From assembly GCA_029265405.1 (NCBI GenBank), contig JAJUJI010000010.1, positions 1 through 64,000 of the forward strand: a DNA stretch of 64,000 bases, written 5' to 3'. The position numbers and the translations under genes are program-made. The DNA is from Clostridiales bacterium (GTDB lineage: Bacteria > Bacillota > Clostridia > Oscillospirales > Oscillospiraceae). How positions within the stretch are numbered: position 1 is the first letter of the stretch; the number at the start of each line of letters is the position of its first letter. The notes under the pieces were generated by a model that did no database searches, was not told the origin of the DNA, and saw only the letters and a program-made list of their open reading frames with translations. Positions 1 to 9,294 of this stretch are shown here, piece by piece.

Positions 1-23
1 AAGCCTTTTTTAAAATAGATTAA

Positions 24-139
<116 letters not shown>

Positions 140-148
140 ACTTTAAAG

Positions 149-172
149 GGAGCAGCGAAAGCTGCTCCTTTT
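149..172 (+). terminator. Intrinsic terminator after 5S rRNA
   Basis: Perfect 8-bp stem GGAGCAGC / GCTGCTCC closed by a GAAA tetraloop and followed by TTTT. It ends the rRNA operon. Confidence 0.92.
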
Positions 173-188
173 AATTAAAGTTAAGATT

Positions 189-226
189 AAAATAAAACGG
201 AACGCGGCCGCGTTCCGTTTTATTTT
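189..226 (-). terminator. 38-bp perfect palindrome, terminator of aor
   Basis: Perfect 19+19 palindrome centred on CGGCCG and flanked by A and T tracts, so it can terminate on either strand. It lies just past the stop of the minus-strand aldehyde oxidoreductase gene and faces the rRNA operon. Confidence 0.9.
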
Positions 227-248
227 AGAAATCAGAGCTGTGCAGGGC

Positions 249-2102
249 TCAGTACAGGGCTTTAATGACGGCTTCCAGACCGCCGACGCTTTCAAGAACG
301 GCTTTAGGGGGAACTGCGGTTTCAAGATCCCAGCCGAGCTCCTTGAAGAAGTTGTCGGCAAGCTTGACATCGTCCACCGTAATGCCGGCGGTAGGCCCTT
401 CCTTGAGAGGCGGCTTGCCTATTATCCTGTCGGATATATCGAAGTCCTTCCTCCTGAAGCCCTCGCGGAGATTGAAGGCGTGTCTTATGGTGTAAGAGCG
501 GATGCCGAGCTTGTTGGTGTCTTCTTCATTGTAGGTGAAGCCTGCTATAGCCTCAAGGTACTTTACATGGCACCCGGGAGGCAGGCCGAAGTCGGCCATC
601 ATGCAGAACCCGGCGGCGTTGATTATCTCCTGATTGATGACGCCGTCAAGGTCGCGCTTGCCGGTATCGCTGTAATCGTACTTTACCTCGGGCGGATTGT
701 TGCCGTAGTGTATGCTCAGGCCGCCCTTGACGTGCCTGCCGGGGGTCGGATCGAACTGGTAGGTGCGGGAAAGACCGGGCGACCACCTGGGGTCGTGCTG
801 CGGAATCTCGATGCCGCTTGCCGTAACGAGAGACTCGAAGCCGCGGTTGAAGTGGCGGGCGGCGGCGCGGGAGCCCTGGGCAAGTATCGCGCCTATGCCC
901 TTGAAATCGCAAACGCGCTGCGTCATGGCTACGATCGCCTCGGCGCTGCCCCACTTAAGGTCGATGCCGTCAAGCTCGTCTATGGTGAACAATCCGTTGT
1001 TGTAGCACTCCATGAGCCAGGCTATGGTGCCGCCCAACGCTATGGTGTCGAAGCCGTACTGGTTTGCTAGCCAGTTGCAGTGGTTTACCGCCTCGGCGTC
1101 GCTGTTGAGCATCTGGCTGCCGAACATGCCCAGCGTCTCGTACTCGGGACGGCCGGTGTCCTCGTGAGGCCAGCGCTTGCCGACTACGTCGTATATGGCG
1201 CCGCAGCCGACGGGACAGGCGTTGCAGGCAAACTTCTTCTTCTTATACAGCTTGTCCATGGCCGGAGAGGTAAGCGCCTTGATCTGCTCGTCGGTCAGAT
1301 CCAGGTGGGTTCCGGCCCAGTTTTTAACTGAGGTGTCGCCCGAGTAAATGCCGGACTCGTAGGTGCCGCCTGTGCCGTAATTTGTGAACAGCTCGAAAAC
1401 GGGGGCGACCGCCGACTTTTCCCAGTTTACGGTTTCCTTGTTCAGCTCGACAAGCCTGGCCCTGTCCTTTATTTCTATCTTATGGTTGCCGCGGCAAACC
1501 AGCGCCTTCAGCTTTTTGGAGCCCATGACGGCGCCCGTACCGCCGCGCGCCGCGGCGCGGTGGCTGTCGTTCATAATCGCCGCCATATTGGACAGCCTTT
1601 CTCCGGCCGGTCCTATAAGAGCTATTCCGAGATTTTTGTCGTTGAGCTCCTTTTTGATGGCTTCTTCGGTCTCGACGGTGGTCAGGCCCCAAAGGGCGGA
1701 AGCGTCGCGGAACTCCACCTTCCCGTCGTCTATGAAGACGTAAACGGGCTTGTCGGATATGCCCTTGAAAAACACAGCGTCGTAGCCCGACTTCCTGAGT
1801 ATGGGCCCGAAATTGCCGCCGGAGTTGGCGTCGTTCCAGCCGCCGGTGACGGGCGATTTGCTTACGACGGTATACCTGCCGCCCATGAGCGCCCCGGTGC
1901 CGTTGGTCGGTCCGGAAACGAAGCCGAGCATGCTCTCCGGAGCAAACACGTCGGTATGGGCGGGCATCTCATCGAAAAGTATCTTGGCGCCCAGCGATGG
2001 ACCTCCGACATAATCGCGAGCCGTTTTTTCATCCAGCTCTCTGACCTCATAGGTGCGGTTGGTCAAGTCCACAAAAAGCAGCTTACCAATATAACCGTAC
2101 AA
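249..2102 (-). CDS. aor: Aldehyde:ferredoxin oxidoreductase (tungsten/molybdopterin, Fe-S)
   Basis: 617-residue AOR-family enzyme, of usual family length, expected to oxidise aldehydes to carboxylates with ferredoxin as acceptor using a W/Mo-bispterin cofactor and one 4Fe-4S cluster. The N-terminal AOR domain (about 1-205) starts with the typical MYGYIGKLLFVDL. The cluster ligands are visible as CNACPVGC (C293, C296, C300) plus C500 in GFCMMADFG. The start is TTG, chosen because AAGGAGGG sits 6-7 nt upstream and the family N-terminus begins exactly there. It is monocistronic, with a sigma-A promoter about 390 bp upstream and a long structured leader in between. The substrate cannot be told from sequence. 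The family is strongly associated with anaerobes. Confidence 0.95.
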   Translation of the reverse strand: MYGYIGKLLFVDLTNRTYEVRELDEKTARDYVGGPSLGAKILFDEMPAHTDVFAPESMLGFVSGPTNGTGALMGGRYTVVSKSPVTGGWNDANSGGNFGPILRKSGYDAVFFKGISDKPVYVFIDDGKVEFRDASALWGLTTVETEEAIKKELNDKNLGIALIGPAGERLSNMAAIMNDSHRAAARGGTGAVMGSKKLKALVCRGNHKIEIKDRARLVELNKETVNWEKSAVAPVFELFTNYGTGGTYESGIYSGDTSVKNWAGTHLDLTDEQIKALTSPAMDKLYKKKKFACNACPVGCGAIYDVVGKRWPHEDTGRPEYETLGMFGSQMLNSDAEAVNHCNWLANQYGFDTIALGGTIAWLMECYNNGLFTIDELDGIDLKWGSAEAIVAMTQRVCDFKGIGAILAQGSRAAARHFNRGFESLVTASGIEIPQHDPRWSPGLSRTYQFDPTPGRHVKGGLSIHYGNNPPEVKYDYSDTGKRDLDGVINQEIINAAGFCMMADFGLPPGCHVKYLEAIAGFTYNEEDTNKLGIRSYTIRHAFNLREGFRRKDFDISDRIIGKPPLKEGPTAGITVDDVKLADNFFKELGWDLETAVPPKAVLESVGGLEAVIKALY

Positions 2103-2214
2103 ACTATTCCCTCCTTAAAATAAAGTGCGGACAATAAGATAATATAAAGAATGGCATTGCCATTTTTACCAATTTATTGCGGAAAGCAACGGGTGAACGC
2201 CGCAAGGCAAGGCC

Positions 2215-2258
2215 AAAAAAACAGCGGCAGCCTGCCGATAGCGAAAACAGACTGCCGC
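2215..2258 (-). terminator. Leader terminator upstream of aor
   Basis: On the minus strand GCGGCAGTCTG pairs with CAGGCTGCCGC (11 bp, one G-U pair, 13-nt loop), followed by TG and seven T. It lies downstream of the aor promoter and upstream of its start, so it would cut the mRNA short unless overridden. Confidence 0.85.
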
Positions 2259-2482
2259 CCAACACACAACGACTACGCTTTCGCCGGCAATTCCCAGTCG
2301 CCCTCTCATATGAAGGCCGTCTTGTCTCAAACGGCGGACTGCGCAGCCCATAGGCGCAGGCCGCATGGCAATAGACTATGTCCGTAAACCGCAAGGCACG
2401 GAAATGCGCGGTTTAAGTAAGGTTCACAGCGGCATCCGCTTTTGAGGATTTGCTAAACCGCGTCCGGCAAGCGCCAAATACA
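2215..2482 (-). promoter_or_regulatory. Structured 5' leader of aor, candidate riboswitch or attenuator
   Basis: On the minus strand the region between the probable transcription start (~2482) and position 2215 contains a long-range helix of CGCGGTTTA with TAAACCGCG, further GC-rich hairpins, and then a textbook intrinsic terminator at 2215-2258. About 110 nt of leader follow before the coding start. A terminator placed inside a leader implies regulated read-through. I could not match the aptamer part to a riboswitch class I know. For an AOR gene a Moco/Tuco-type RNA would be the obvious candidate, but I do not recognise its conserved core. Confidence 0.55.
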
Positions 2483-2488
2483 TATTAA

Positions 2489-2517
2489 ATTATAAGCAAT
2501 ATCATGGAAAATGTCAA
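2489..2517 (-). promoter_or_regulatory. Sigma-A promoter of aor
   Basis: Consensus TTGACA (2512-2517) and TATAAT (2489-2494) with a 17-bp spacer, reading toward aor. Confidence 0.9.
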
Positions 2518-2599
2518 TAACAATGAGGGAAAGCCCAAGGCTCGCGGGCAGTTGCTCGCGCTCGGGAGGCTAAAGGAGTTTTTTGCGCCCGAGCGCTTC

Positions 2600-3157
2600 T
2601 CACCCGCCAAGCTTCACCCGGTCCAGCGCAGGTATGAGCAGCGCCGAGGCGAGGGCAGTAAGCGCTATCTCGGGCAGCATGTAGCTGCCGTTGTAGGTCA
2701 GCGAATAAAGCCAGACGGGAGTGCCTTCGGGAGCGTAGCTTCCCCAGATGAGAATCCCGGAAAGAAAGCTGCATATGAATCTGATGAAACCCCCGGCGGC
2801 GGAGCCGACGGCGGCGGCAGCTATCCGGCTTTTAAAGGGCCTTCCGAAAAAGGCCGCCGCGCCAAGCGCGGTGAAGGCCAGCACGTAATCCAGCAGTATG
2901 ACGCCTGCAAAAGCTATAAGCGTGTTGGCCGGGGGCGGGTAGAATTGTATCAGCATCTGCAGCAGGCTGTGGACGAAGGCCGCAAGCATTCCCCATTTGA
3001 CGCCGTGCCGGAACGAAATTAGCGCCAGCGGCGCCATGCTCACGCAGGTGACGGAGCCGCCCTGAGGCAGCTCTATTATTTTGACAAAGCTAAGGGCGGT
3101 GGCCAGCGCTATCATCATCGCGCATTCCACCAGTATTCTTGTAGATTTGCTCCTCAT
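2600..3157 (-). CDS. thiT: ThiT, thiamine-specific S component of an ECF transporter
   Basis: 185-residue hydrophobic protein with about six membrane segments and the ThiT/YuaJ look: N-terminal RILVECAMMIALATALSF, a polar loop carrying PQGGSVTCVSMAPL, and aromatic-rich loops near the end. It should bind thiamine at the outer face and work with a shared EcfA-EcfA'-EcfT module encoded elsewhere. The upstream TPP riboswitch supports the thiamine assignment. The ATG at 3157 is chosen over the in-frame ATG at 3175 because AAGGAGAG lies between them, 6 nt before the inner ATG. The gene stands alone. Confidence 0.92.
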   Translation of the reverse strand: MRSKSTRILVECAMMIALATALSFVKIIELPQGGSVTCVSMAPLALISFRHGVKWGMLAAFVHSLLQMLIQFYPPPANTLIAFAGVILLDYVLAFTALGAAAFFGRPFKSRIAAAAVGSAAGGFIRFICSFLSGILIWGSYAPEGTPVWLYSLTYNGSYMLPEIALTALASALLIPALDRVKLGG

Positions 3158-3175
3158 TTTCAGCTCTCCTTGCAT

Positions 3176-3211
3176 AAAAATAAAAACGCCCCGTGAATAA
3201 CACTGAGCGTT
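3176..3211 (-). terminator. Expression-platform terminator of the TPP riboswitch
   Basis: On the minus strand AACGCTCAGTG can pair with CACGGGGCGTT (11 positions, one G-U, one mismatch), followed by TTTTTATTTTT. It lies between the TPP aptamer and the thiT ribosome-binding site, as expected for transcriptional control. Confidence 0.75.
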
Positions 3212-3221
3212 CTCTCAACAA

Positions 3222-3313
3222 AGCATTTCCTACGCTGGCATTATCCAGATCAGGTATAAGGGTTAGAAGCGTCGATTCGCTTCCTCTCAGCCGAGGACAC
3301 TCAGCACCCCGTA
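3222..3313 (-). ncRNA. TPP (THI-box) riboswitch controlling thiT
   Basis: The minus strand carries the conserved TPP elements in order: GGGGTGC, CTGAGA, ACCCTT, ACCTGATCTGGATAATGCCA and GCGTAGGAAA. Binding of thiamine pyrophosphate should favour the terminator that follows and switch thiT off. Confidence 0.97.
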
Positions 3314-3326
3314 TTCATTTTTCAGC

Positions 3327-3355
3327 ATCATACCTTATGAACAGGCGTTTGTCAA
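3327..3355 (-). promoter_or_regulatory. Sigma-A promoter of thiT
   Basis: TTGACA (3350-3355), 17-bp spacer, TATGAT (3327-3332), ending about 14 bp before the TPP aptamer. Confidence 0.9.
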
Positions 3356-3449
3356 TCCCAAAACGGGCGGCAAAGATATTCTTATGCTTTTTGCATCAAA
3401 GCGCCGGGAACAACAGTTCTGTTTTTTACGCGCATTTTTATTCGATTTG

Positions 3450-3478
3450 TTGAAAGCATGACCTCAACGGTATATAAT
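3450..3478 (+). promoter_or_regulatory. Sigma-A promoter of the uvrA operon
   Basis: TTGAAA (3450-3455), 17-bp spacer, TATAAT (3473-3478), 38 bp before the uvrA start. No LexA-type palindrome was noticed nearby. Confidence 0.85.
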
Positions 3479-3515
3479 AAACTTTAAATACTTTATAAGA
3501 GGAACTCAAAAAGAT

Positions 3516-6341
3516 ATGCACGACAGTATAATCATCAAGGGAGCAAGAGAAAACAACCTGAAGAACATAGACCTGGCGATACCGCGCAACAAGCTGGTGG
3601 TTTTGACGGGCGTTTCCGGCAGCGGCAAGTCTTCTCTGGCCTTTGACACGATTTATGCGGAGGGGCAGCGGCGCTATGTGGAATCCCTGTCCTCCTACGC
3701 CAGGCAATTTCTGGGCCAAAAGGAAAAGCCGGACGTAGACTATATTGAGGGCCTTTCACCGGCCATATCCATAGATCAAAAAACCACCTCCAAGAATCCG
3801 CGCTCGACCGTCGGTACGGTTACGGAAATTTACGACTACATGCGCCTTTTGTGGGCGAGGATAGGCATACCCCACTGCCCGAAATGCGGCAAGGAGATAA
3901 GGCAGCAGACTATAGACCAGATAATAGACCAGATTATGCTGCTGGAGGAGGGAACGAGGATACAGGTGCTGGCCCCGGTCATAAGGGCGCGGAAGGGCGA
4001 ATACGCAAAGGTGTTCGAGAACGCCAGAAAGAGCGGCTATGTCCGCGTCCGGGTGGACGGCAGCATATACGACCTTTCGGAAGATATAAAGCTTAACAAG
4101 AACGTTAAGCATACCATAGAAATCATAGTGGACAGGCTCGTCATAAAGCCCGAGGTAGTCCGCAGGCTGACGGATTCGATTGAGATAGCCTCCGGCCTCG
4201 CCGGAGGAATCGTTATTATTGATATAGTCGGGCAGGACAGGGAGCTTATGTTTTCGCAGAATTACGCCTGCGACGACTGCGGCATAAGCATAGAGGAGCT
4301 GACTCCGCGCATGTTCTCCTTCAACAATCCCTACGGGGCCTGTCCATCCTGCGCAGGCTTGGGCTGGCAGCTCAGGGTGGATCCGGGCCTGATCATTCCG
4401 GATCCGACTCTTTCGATTATGGAAGGGGCCATCTGCGCGTCAAACTGGGGCAATATAAAAACCGACAGCATCTCCCGCATGTATTTCGAGGCGCTGGCAA
4501 AGCAATACCGTTTCAAGCTGACAACGCCGGTAGGAGAGCTTCCAAAGGAGGCGCTCAATGCCCTGCTTTACGGAACGGGAGGCGAGAAGCTGGAGCTGAA
4601 ATATGAAAGGGAGCGCGGCTCCGGCACCTTCTATCAGGCCTTTGAGGGCATAATACCTAACCTGGAGCGCAGATACAGGGAAACCCAGAGCCAGTCCATG
4701 CGGACTGACCTTGAGCAGTACATGACGGAATACCCGTGTCCGGACTGCAACGGGAAGCGGCTGAAGAAGGAAACTCTGGCGGTTACGGTCGGCGGCCTTA
4801 ACATCGCGGAGTTTTCCGACAAGTCGGTAACCGAGGCGCTTGACTTTATCAACGGCCTGAGCCTCAAGGGGAAGGAGGCGGCCATAGCCGAGGTTATACT
4901 GAAGGAGATACGGGAGCGGCTGGGCTTTTTGCGGAGCGTCGGCCTTGAATACCTTACCATAAGCCGGCAGGCGGGCAGCCTTTCGGGAGGCGAAAGCCAA
5001 AGGATAAGGCTGGCTACGCAGATAGGCAGCTCCCTTGTCGGCGTGCTGTATATACTGGACGAGCCCAGCATAGGCCTGCACCAGCGGGACAACGGGAAGC
5101 TGATAGCCACGCTCAAGCGCCTGCGCGATCTGGGCAACACGCTTATAGTCGTGGAGCACGACGAGGAAACAATGCTGGAGTCGGACTATCTGGTGGACAT
5201 TGGGCCGGGGGCGGGGGTCCACGGCGGGGAGGTTGTATGCGCGGGGACGGTGGAGGAGGTTATGGCCTGCGAGGGCTCCGTCACCGGGCAATATTTAAGC
5301 GGCAGAAAGACCATACCGGTTCCGGCCGCAAGGAGGAAGGGGAGCGGCAAATTTCTTGAGATATTGGGCGCCGAGGAGAACAACCTGAAAAATATAGACG
5401 TGAAGATCCCGTTGGGAGTGTTCAACTGCGTGACGGGAGTATCCGGCAGCGGCAAGTCCTCGCTGGTTAACATGATACTGTACCGCGCGCTGGCCGCGCG
5501 CCTCAACAGGGCCAAGGTCAAGCCGGGCAGGCACCGCGACATACTCGGCGCGGAGCAGCTTGACAAGATAATAGACATAGACCAGTCCCCGATAGGGAGG
5601 ACGCCGCGCTCCAACCCGGCAACCTATACGGGTGTTTTCAACGATATAAGGGATATTTTCGCCGCAACCCCGGACGCGAGGGCAAGAGGCTACAACGCCG
5701 GGCGCTTTTCCTTCAACGTCAGGGGCGGCCGCTGCGAAGCCTGCGGCGGAGACGGCCTTATCAAGATAGAGATGCACTTTTTGCCCGACATATATGTGCC
5801 CTGCGAGGTTTGCAAGGGGAGGCGCTACAACCGAGAAACGCTGGAGGTGCGCTACAAGGGCAAGAACATATACGAGGTGCTGGAAATGACGGTGGACGAG
5901 GCCTTGGGCTTTTTTGAAAACATGCCGAAAATAAGGGAAAAGCTTCAGGCGCTTTGGGATGTTGGTCTTGATTATATCAAGCTGGGCCAGCCGTCAACGA
6001 CCATATCGGGGGGCGAGGCCCAGCGGGTCAAGCTGGCCGCGGAGCTGGCAAGGCGCTCCACCGGCAGCACGATGTACGTGCTGGACGAGCCGACGACCGG
6101 GCTGCACACCGCCGATGTCGCGAAGCTGCTGACGGTTTTGAACCGGCTGGTGGACGCAGGGAACACCGTAGTCGTCATCGAGCACAATCTTGACATCATA
6201 AAAACCGCGGACTATATAATAGATTTGGGCCCGGAGGGCGGAGACCGTGGCGGACAGGTGGTCTGCACGGGAACGCCGGAGGAAGTCGCGGCCTTCGAGG
6301 GCAGCTATACAGGCCAGTATTTGAAAAAGGTGTTGCGCTGA
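3516..6341 (+). CDS. uvrA: UvrA, excinuclease ABC subunit A
   Basis: 941-residue damage-recognition ATPase of nucleotide excision repair, full length for the family. It shows the duplicated ABC architecture: Walker [16 protein letters not shown] near residue 32 and [15 protein letters not shown] near 641, with signatures LSGGESQR near 488 and ISGGEAQR near 829. The zinc modules are visible as CDDC...CPSC and CEAC...CEVC. It dimerises, scans DNA and loads UvrB, which is encoded at 11057 in the same co-directional run. The stop overlaps the recD2 start (TGATG), so the two are translationally coupled. Confidence 0.98.
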   Translation: MHDSIIIKGARENNLKNIDLAIPRNKLVVLTGVSGSGKSSLAFDTIYAEGQRRYVESLSSYARQFLGQKEKPDVDYIEGLSPAISIDQKTTSKNPRSTVGTVTEIYDYMRLLWARIGIPHCPKCGKEIRQQTIDQIIDQIMLLEEGTRIQVLAPVIRARKGEYAKVFENARKSGYVRVRVDGSIYDLSEDIKLNKNVKHTIEIIVDRLVIKPEVVRRLTDSIEIASGLAGGIVIIDIVGQDRELMFSQNYACDDCGISIEELTPRMFSFNNPYGACPSCAGLGWQLRVDPGLIIPDPTLSIMEGAICASNWGNIKTDSISRMYFEALAKQYRFKLTTPVGELPKEALNALLYGTGGEKLELKYERERGSGTFYQAFEGIIPNLERRYRETQSQSMRTDLEQYMTEYPCPDCNGKRLKKETLAVTVGGLNIAEFSDKSVTEALDFINGLSLKGKEAAIAEVILKEIRERLGFLRSVGLEYLTISRQAGSLSGGESQRIRLATQIGSSLVGVLYILDEPSIGLHQRDNGKLIATLKRLRDLGNTLIVVEHDEETMLESDYLVDIGPGAGVHGGEVVCAGTVEEVMACEGSVTGQYLSGRKTIPVPAARRKGSGKFLEILGAEENNLKNIDVKIPLGVFNCVTGVSGSGKSSLVNMILYRALAARLNRAKVKPGRHRDILGAEQLDKIIDIDQSPIGRTPRSNPATYTGVFNDIRDIFAATPDARARGYNAGRFSFNVRGGRCEACGGDGLIKIEMHFLPDIYVPCEVCKGRRYNRETLEVRYKGKNIYEVLEMTVDEALGFFENMPKIREKLQALWDVGLDYIKLGQPSTTISGGEAQRVKLAAELARRSTGSTMYVLDEPTTGLHTADVAKLLTVLNRLVDAGNTVVVIEHNLDIIKTADYIIDLGPEGGDRGGQVVCTGTPEEVAAFEGSYTGQYLKKVLR

Positions 6342-8551
6342 TGTCCAAAGAGCTTGTCCAGATTTCCGGCAGCATAGAGTCGGTTGTTTATTCCAACGAG
6401 GACAGCGGCTATGCGGTGCTGCGCCTTGCCCTCGAGGAGGGAGGGGTGGCCACAGTGGTGGGCGTGCTGCCCTATGCCGCGCCGGGCGAGAAGCTGATAG
6501 TTACGGGCGAATGGACTACTCACCAGTACCACGGCGACCAGTTCAGGGCGGACAGCTTCGACAGGCTGATGCCGGAAACCGTGATGGAGATATACAGCTA
6601 TCTGGCCTCGGGAATAGTCAAGGGCATAGGGCCCTCAACCGCAAGGGCGATAACCGACCGCTTCGGGGAGGATACGCTTCGCGTGCTGGAGGAGGAGCCG
6701 GAGCTGCTTGCCGAAATCAAGGGCATCAGCCGCAAAAGAGCCGAGGAGATTGGGGCAGCCTTCAAGCGCCAGTCCTCCCTGAGGCGGCTGATGGAGCTGT
6801 TTGCGGTCAACAGGGTGCATTTGCAATACGCGATAAGGCTTTACGCCGCCTACGGCGACGAGGCGCTGGCCGCCGTCATGGCAAATCCTTATATAATCAC
6901 GGAGGAATACTTCGGAGCCGATTTTACCGACGCGGACAGGCTGGCCTTGTATCTCGGCTTTACCGCCGACTCGCCCGAAAGGATAGAGGCGGCTGTAAGC
7001 TTCGAGCTGGCCTACAACTCCGGCAACGGGCATTGCTTCTGTCCCTACGGGAAGCTGGCGGACGCCGTGTCCAGGCTGATATCCGTCCCCGAGGCGGACG
7101 CCGCCGCCGCTCTGGACAGCCTTATTATGTCCGGAAGGGTGGTTTACGAGGAGATAGCGGGGCAGAACGCCTGCTACCTGTCCAAGCTCCACGAGGCGGA
7201 GGTCTATGTGGCCGGCCGCCTTGCAGAGCTCAGCCGCAGGCGCTTTTTCGCCGCCCTTGAGTCCGACAAACTGATGGAAGCGGTGGAGGCGGAGATGGGC
7301 ATCAGCCTTGCGGAAAACCAGAGGGAAGCCGTCCGCGCCTCCGCCTGCTACGGGTTGCTGGCGCTGACGGGAGGCCCAGGAACCGGAAAGACTACCACCG
7401 TAAGAGCCATAATCAGGCTTTTTGAAAGCATCGGGCTCAGGACGGCCCTGGCCGCGCCGACAGGACGGGCGGCCAAGCGTATGGGCGAGCTTTGCCTCAG
7501 GGAGGCCTCCACCATACATAGGCTTCTTGAAACCGGCTTTGACGCGGCTTCGTCGTCACTTGTTTTCAAGAGGAACGCGGAGGATCCGCTGGAGGCCGAC
7601 GCGGTTATACTTGACGAGGCGTCGATGGTTGACATAACTTTGATGAAGGCCCTGCTTGAAGCCATTAAAAAGGACTGCCGCCTGGTTCTGGTGGGCGATG
7701 CGGACCAGCTTCCCTCCGTGGGGCCGGGCAGCCTGTTTGCCGACCTGATCAAAAGCAAGGCCGTACCCTGCGTCAGGCTGAGAGAGGTTTTCAGGCAGGC
7801 GGAGGAAAGCCGCATTATTAAAAACGCGCACCTGATCAACAGGGGCGTCATGCCCGAGCTGAGGGCGAACACCGGAGATTTCTTCTTTTTGAGCAGGAAA
7901 AGCGGCGAGGCCGCCGTGGAAACCATTCTGGACTTATGCGCCGAAAGGCTGCCCGGCAAAATGGGTATAAGGCCCGAGGAGATACAGGTGCTCTCGCCCA
8001 CAAGACGCTACAATACGGGAACCGTCAACCTTAACAAAAAGCTTCAGGAAAGGCTTAACCCTCCCTCCCCCGACAAGCCTGAAAAGCTGTTCGGAGAATT
8101 TGTCTTCAGAAAAGGGGACAGGGTAATGCAAATCCGGAATAATTATGATATAATATGGAAACGCGCAGATGGAGTAGTCGGAACGGGAGTTTTCAACGGA
8201 GATATCGGCGCCGTGGCCGATATAGACGCTGCGCAGCAGGTAATGACAGTCGTCTTTGAGGACAGGACGGTGGAGTACGGCTTCGATATGCTGGGAGAGC
8301 TGGAGCCCGCCTATGCAATGACGGTGCATAAGGCCCAGGGCAACGAATATAGGGCTGTGGTGCTCGCGCTGGTCAAGGGCGCGCCGACTCTTTTTTCCAG
8401 GTCTGTTCTGTATACCGCGGTGACCAGGGCCAGAGAGCTGCTGATAATAGTCGGGGACGAAGAAGCCGTGGCGCGGATGGTAGAAAACAACCTTCCCAGA
8501 AAGCGCTACAGCGGGCTGAGGGCCAGGCTGCTGAAGGCCCTGGAAGGCTGA
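6341..8551 (+). CDS. recD2: RecD2-type ATP-dependent DNA helicase
   Basis: 736-residue SF1B helicase with 5'-3' polarity expected. The N-terminal part (about 1-190) carries an OB-like region and helix-hairpin-helix repeats (GIVKGIGPSTARAI, LAEIKGISRKRAEEI) that mark the RecD2 branch not associated with RecBC. The motor follows: Walker A GGPGTGKTTT near residue 344, Walker B VILDEAS near 421, and the C-terminal helicase motif YAMTVHKAQGNEY. RecD2 acts in replication-fork and mismatch repair. It starts inside the uvrA stop codon and ends 4 nt before comF, so it is an operon member. Confidence 0.95.
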   Translation: MSKELVQISGSIESVVYSNEDSGYAVLRLALEEGGVATVVGVLPYAAPGEKLIVTGEWTTHQYHGDQFRADSFDRLMPETVMEIYSYLASGIVKGIGPSTARAITDRFGEDTLRVLEEEPELLAEIKGISRKRAEEIGAAFKRQSSLRRLMELFAVNRVHLQYAIRLYAAYGDEALAAVMANPYIITEEYFGADFTDADRLALYLGFTADSPERIEAAVSFELAYNSGNGHCFCPYGKLADAVSRLISVPEADAAAALDSLIMSGRVVYEEIAGQNACYLSKLHEAEVYVAGRLAELSRRRFFAALESDKLMEAVEAEMGISLAENQREAVRASACYGLLALTGGPGTGKTTTVRAIIRLFESIGLRTALAAPTGRAAKRMGELCLREASTIHRLLETGFDAASSSLVFKRNAEDPLEADAVILDEASMVDITLMKALLEAIKKDCRLVLVGDADQLPSVGPGSLFADLIKSKAVPCVRLREVFRQAEESRIIKNAHLINRGVMPELRANTGDFFFLSRKSGEAAVETILDLCAERLPGKMGIRPEEIQVLSPTRRYNTGTVNLNKKLQERLNPPSPDKPEKLFGEFVFRKGDRVMQIRNNYDIIWKRADGVVGTGVFNGDIGAVADIDAAQQVMTVVFEDRTVEYGFDMLGELEPAYAMTVHKAQGNEYRAVVLALVKGAPTLFSRSVLYTAVTRARELLIIVGDEEAVARMVENNLPRKRYSGLRARLLKALEG

Positions 8552-8555
8552 AGCC

Positions 8556-9212
8556 GTGGGCGCGATTGGTTGGGCGCTTAAGCTGCTGTTTCCAGAGAAA
8601 TGCCCCTTTTGCGGGAGGCTGCTCGGTGAGGAGGAAATCGGGCTTTGCGAAAAATGCCTGAGGGAGCTGCCCTATACCGGCGGGAAATGCAAAACCAACG
8701 GGGCCTTTTTCGGTTCATGCGTGTCTCCGCTCTTTTATGAAGGGGCGGCGAGAAAAGCGGTGCTGCGGTTCAAGTTCTCCGGCAAGGCTTCCTACGCGGC
8801 CTGCTTCGGCGAGCTGCTGGCCGATTGCGTGCGGCAAAACCTGCCGGGCAGCTTTGATGTGATTACATGGGTGCCCCTTAGCCCGCGCCGGCACAGGAAA
8901 AGGGGGTATTCGCAGGCCCGGCTGCTGGCGGAGGCCGCGGCGGCGGAGCTGGGCGTCGGGAACTGTGTCGAGCTTTTGAAAAAGCGCCGGAATACGCCCG
9001 CTCAGTCGGGGATAAAGGGCGCGGCGGCGCGCAGGGCAAACGTAAGCGGAGCTTTCGAGGCTTCCCGCAGCGACGCGCTGATTGGAAAAAGGATACTGCT
9101 TATAGACGATGTCGTTACCTCCGGCGCGACATTGTCCGAATGCTCCCGCGTGCTTATGACGCATGGCGCGGAGACCGTGGTCTGCGCGACTTTGTGCAAG
9201 GCGCGAAGATAA
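8556..9212 (+). CDS. comF: ComF family protein (phosphoribosyltransferase fold)
   Basis: 218-residue ComF-like protein. An N-terminal zinc-finger-type segment (CPFC...CEKC, residues ~13-33) precedes a type I phosphoribosyltransferase domain with the PRPP loop ILLIDDVVTSGAT near residue 185. In naturally competent bacteria ComF helps take in single-stranded DNA and interacts with PriA and helicases. Here no ComFA helicase is next to it, so a role in competence is only an inference. The start is GTG, 4 nt after recD2 stops. Confidence 0.88.
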   Translation: MGAIGWALKLLFPEKCPFCGRLLGEEEIGLCEKCLRELPYTGGKCKTNGAFFGSCVSPLFYEGAARKAVLRFKFSGKASYAACFGELLADCVRQNLPGSFDVITWVPLSPRRHRKRGYSQARLLAEAAAAELGVGNCVELLKKRRNTPAQSGIKGAAARRANVSGAFEASRSDALIGKRILLIDDVVTSGATLSECSRVLMTHGAETVVCATLCKARR

Positions 9213-9294
9213 GCCGGGCTTGCGGGCAGCCGCCGCCCGAGGCGGCAGGGGATGGACTCCCTTACGGCAATCATTGAAAGGATAAGAGTCACAA

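Noticed and set aside
2104-2394. 96-codon ORF in the aor leader
   Set aside because: No SD, TTG start, no family, and it runs through the leader terminator. The region is better explained as structured RNA.
2215-2482. Assigning the aor leader to the Moco/Tuco riboswitch class
   Set aside because: Context fits, but I could not find the conserved core by eye, so it is left unclassified.
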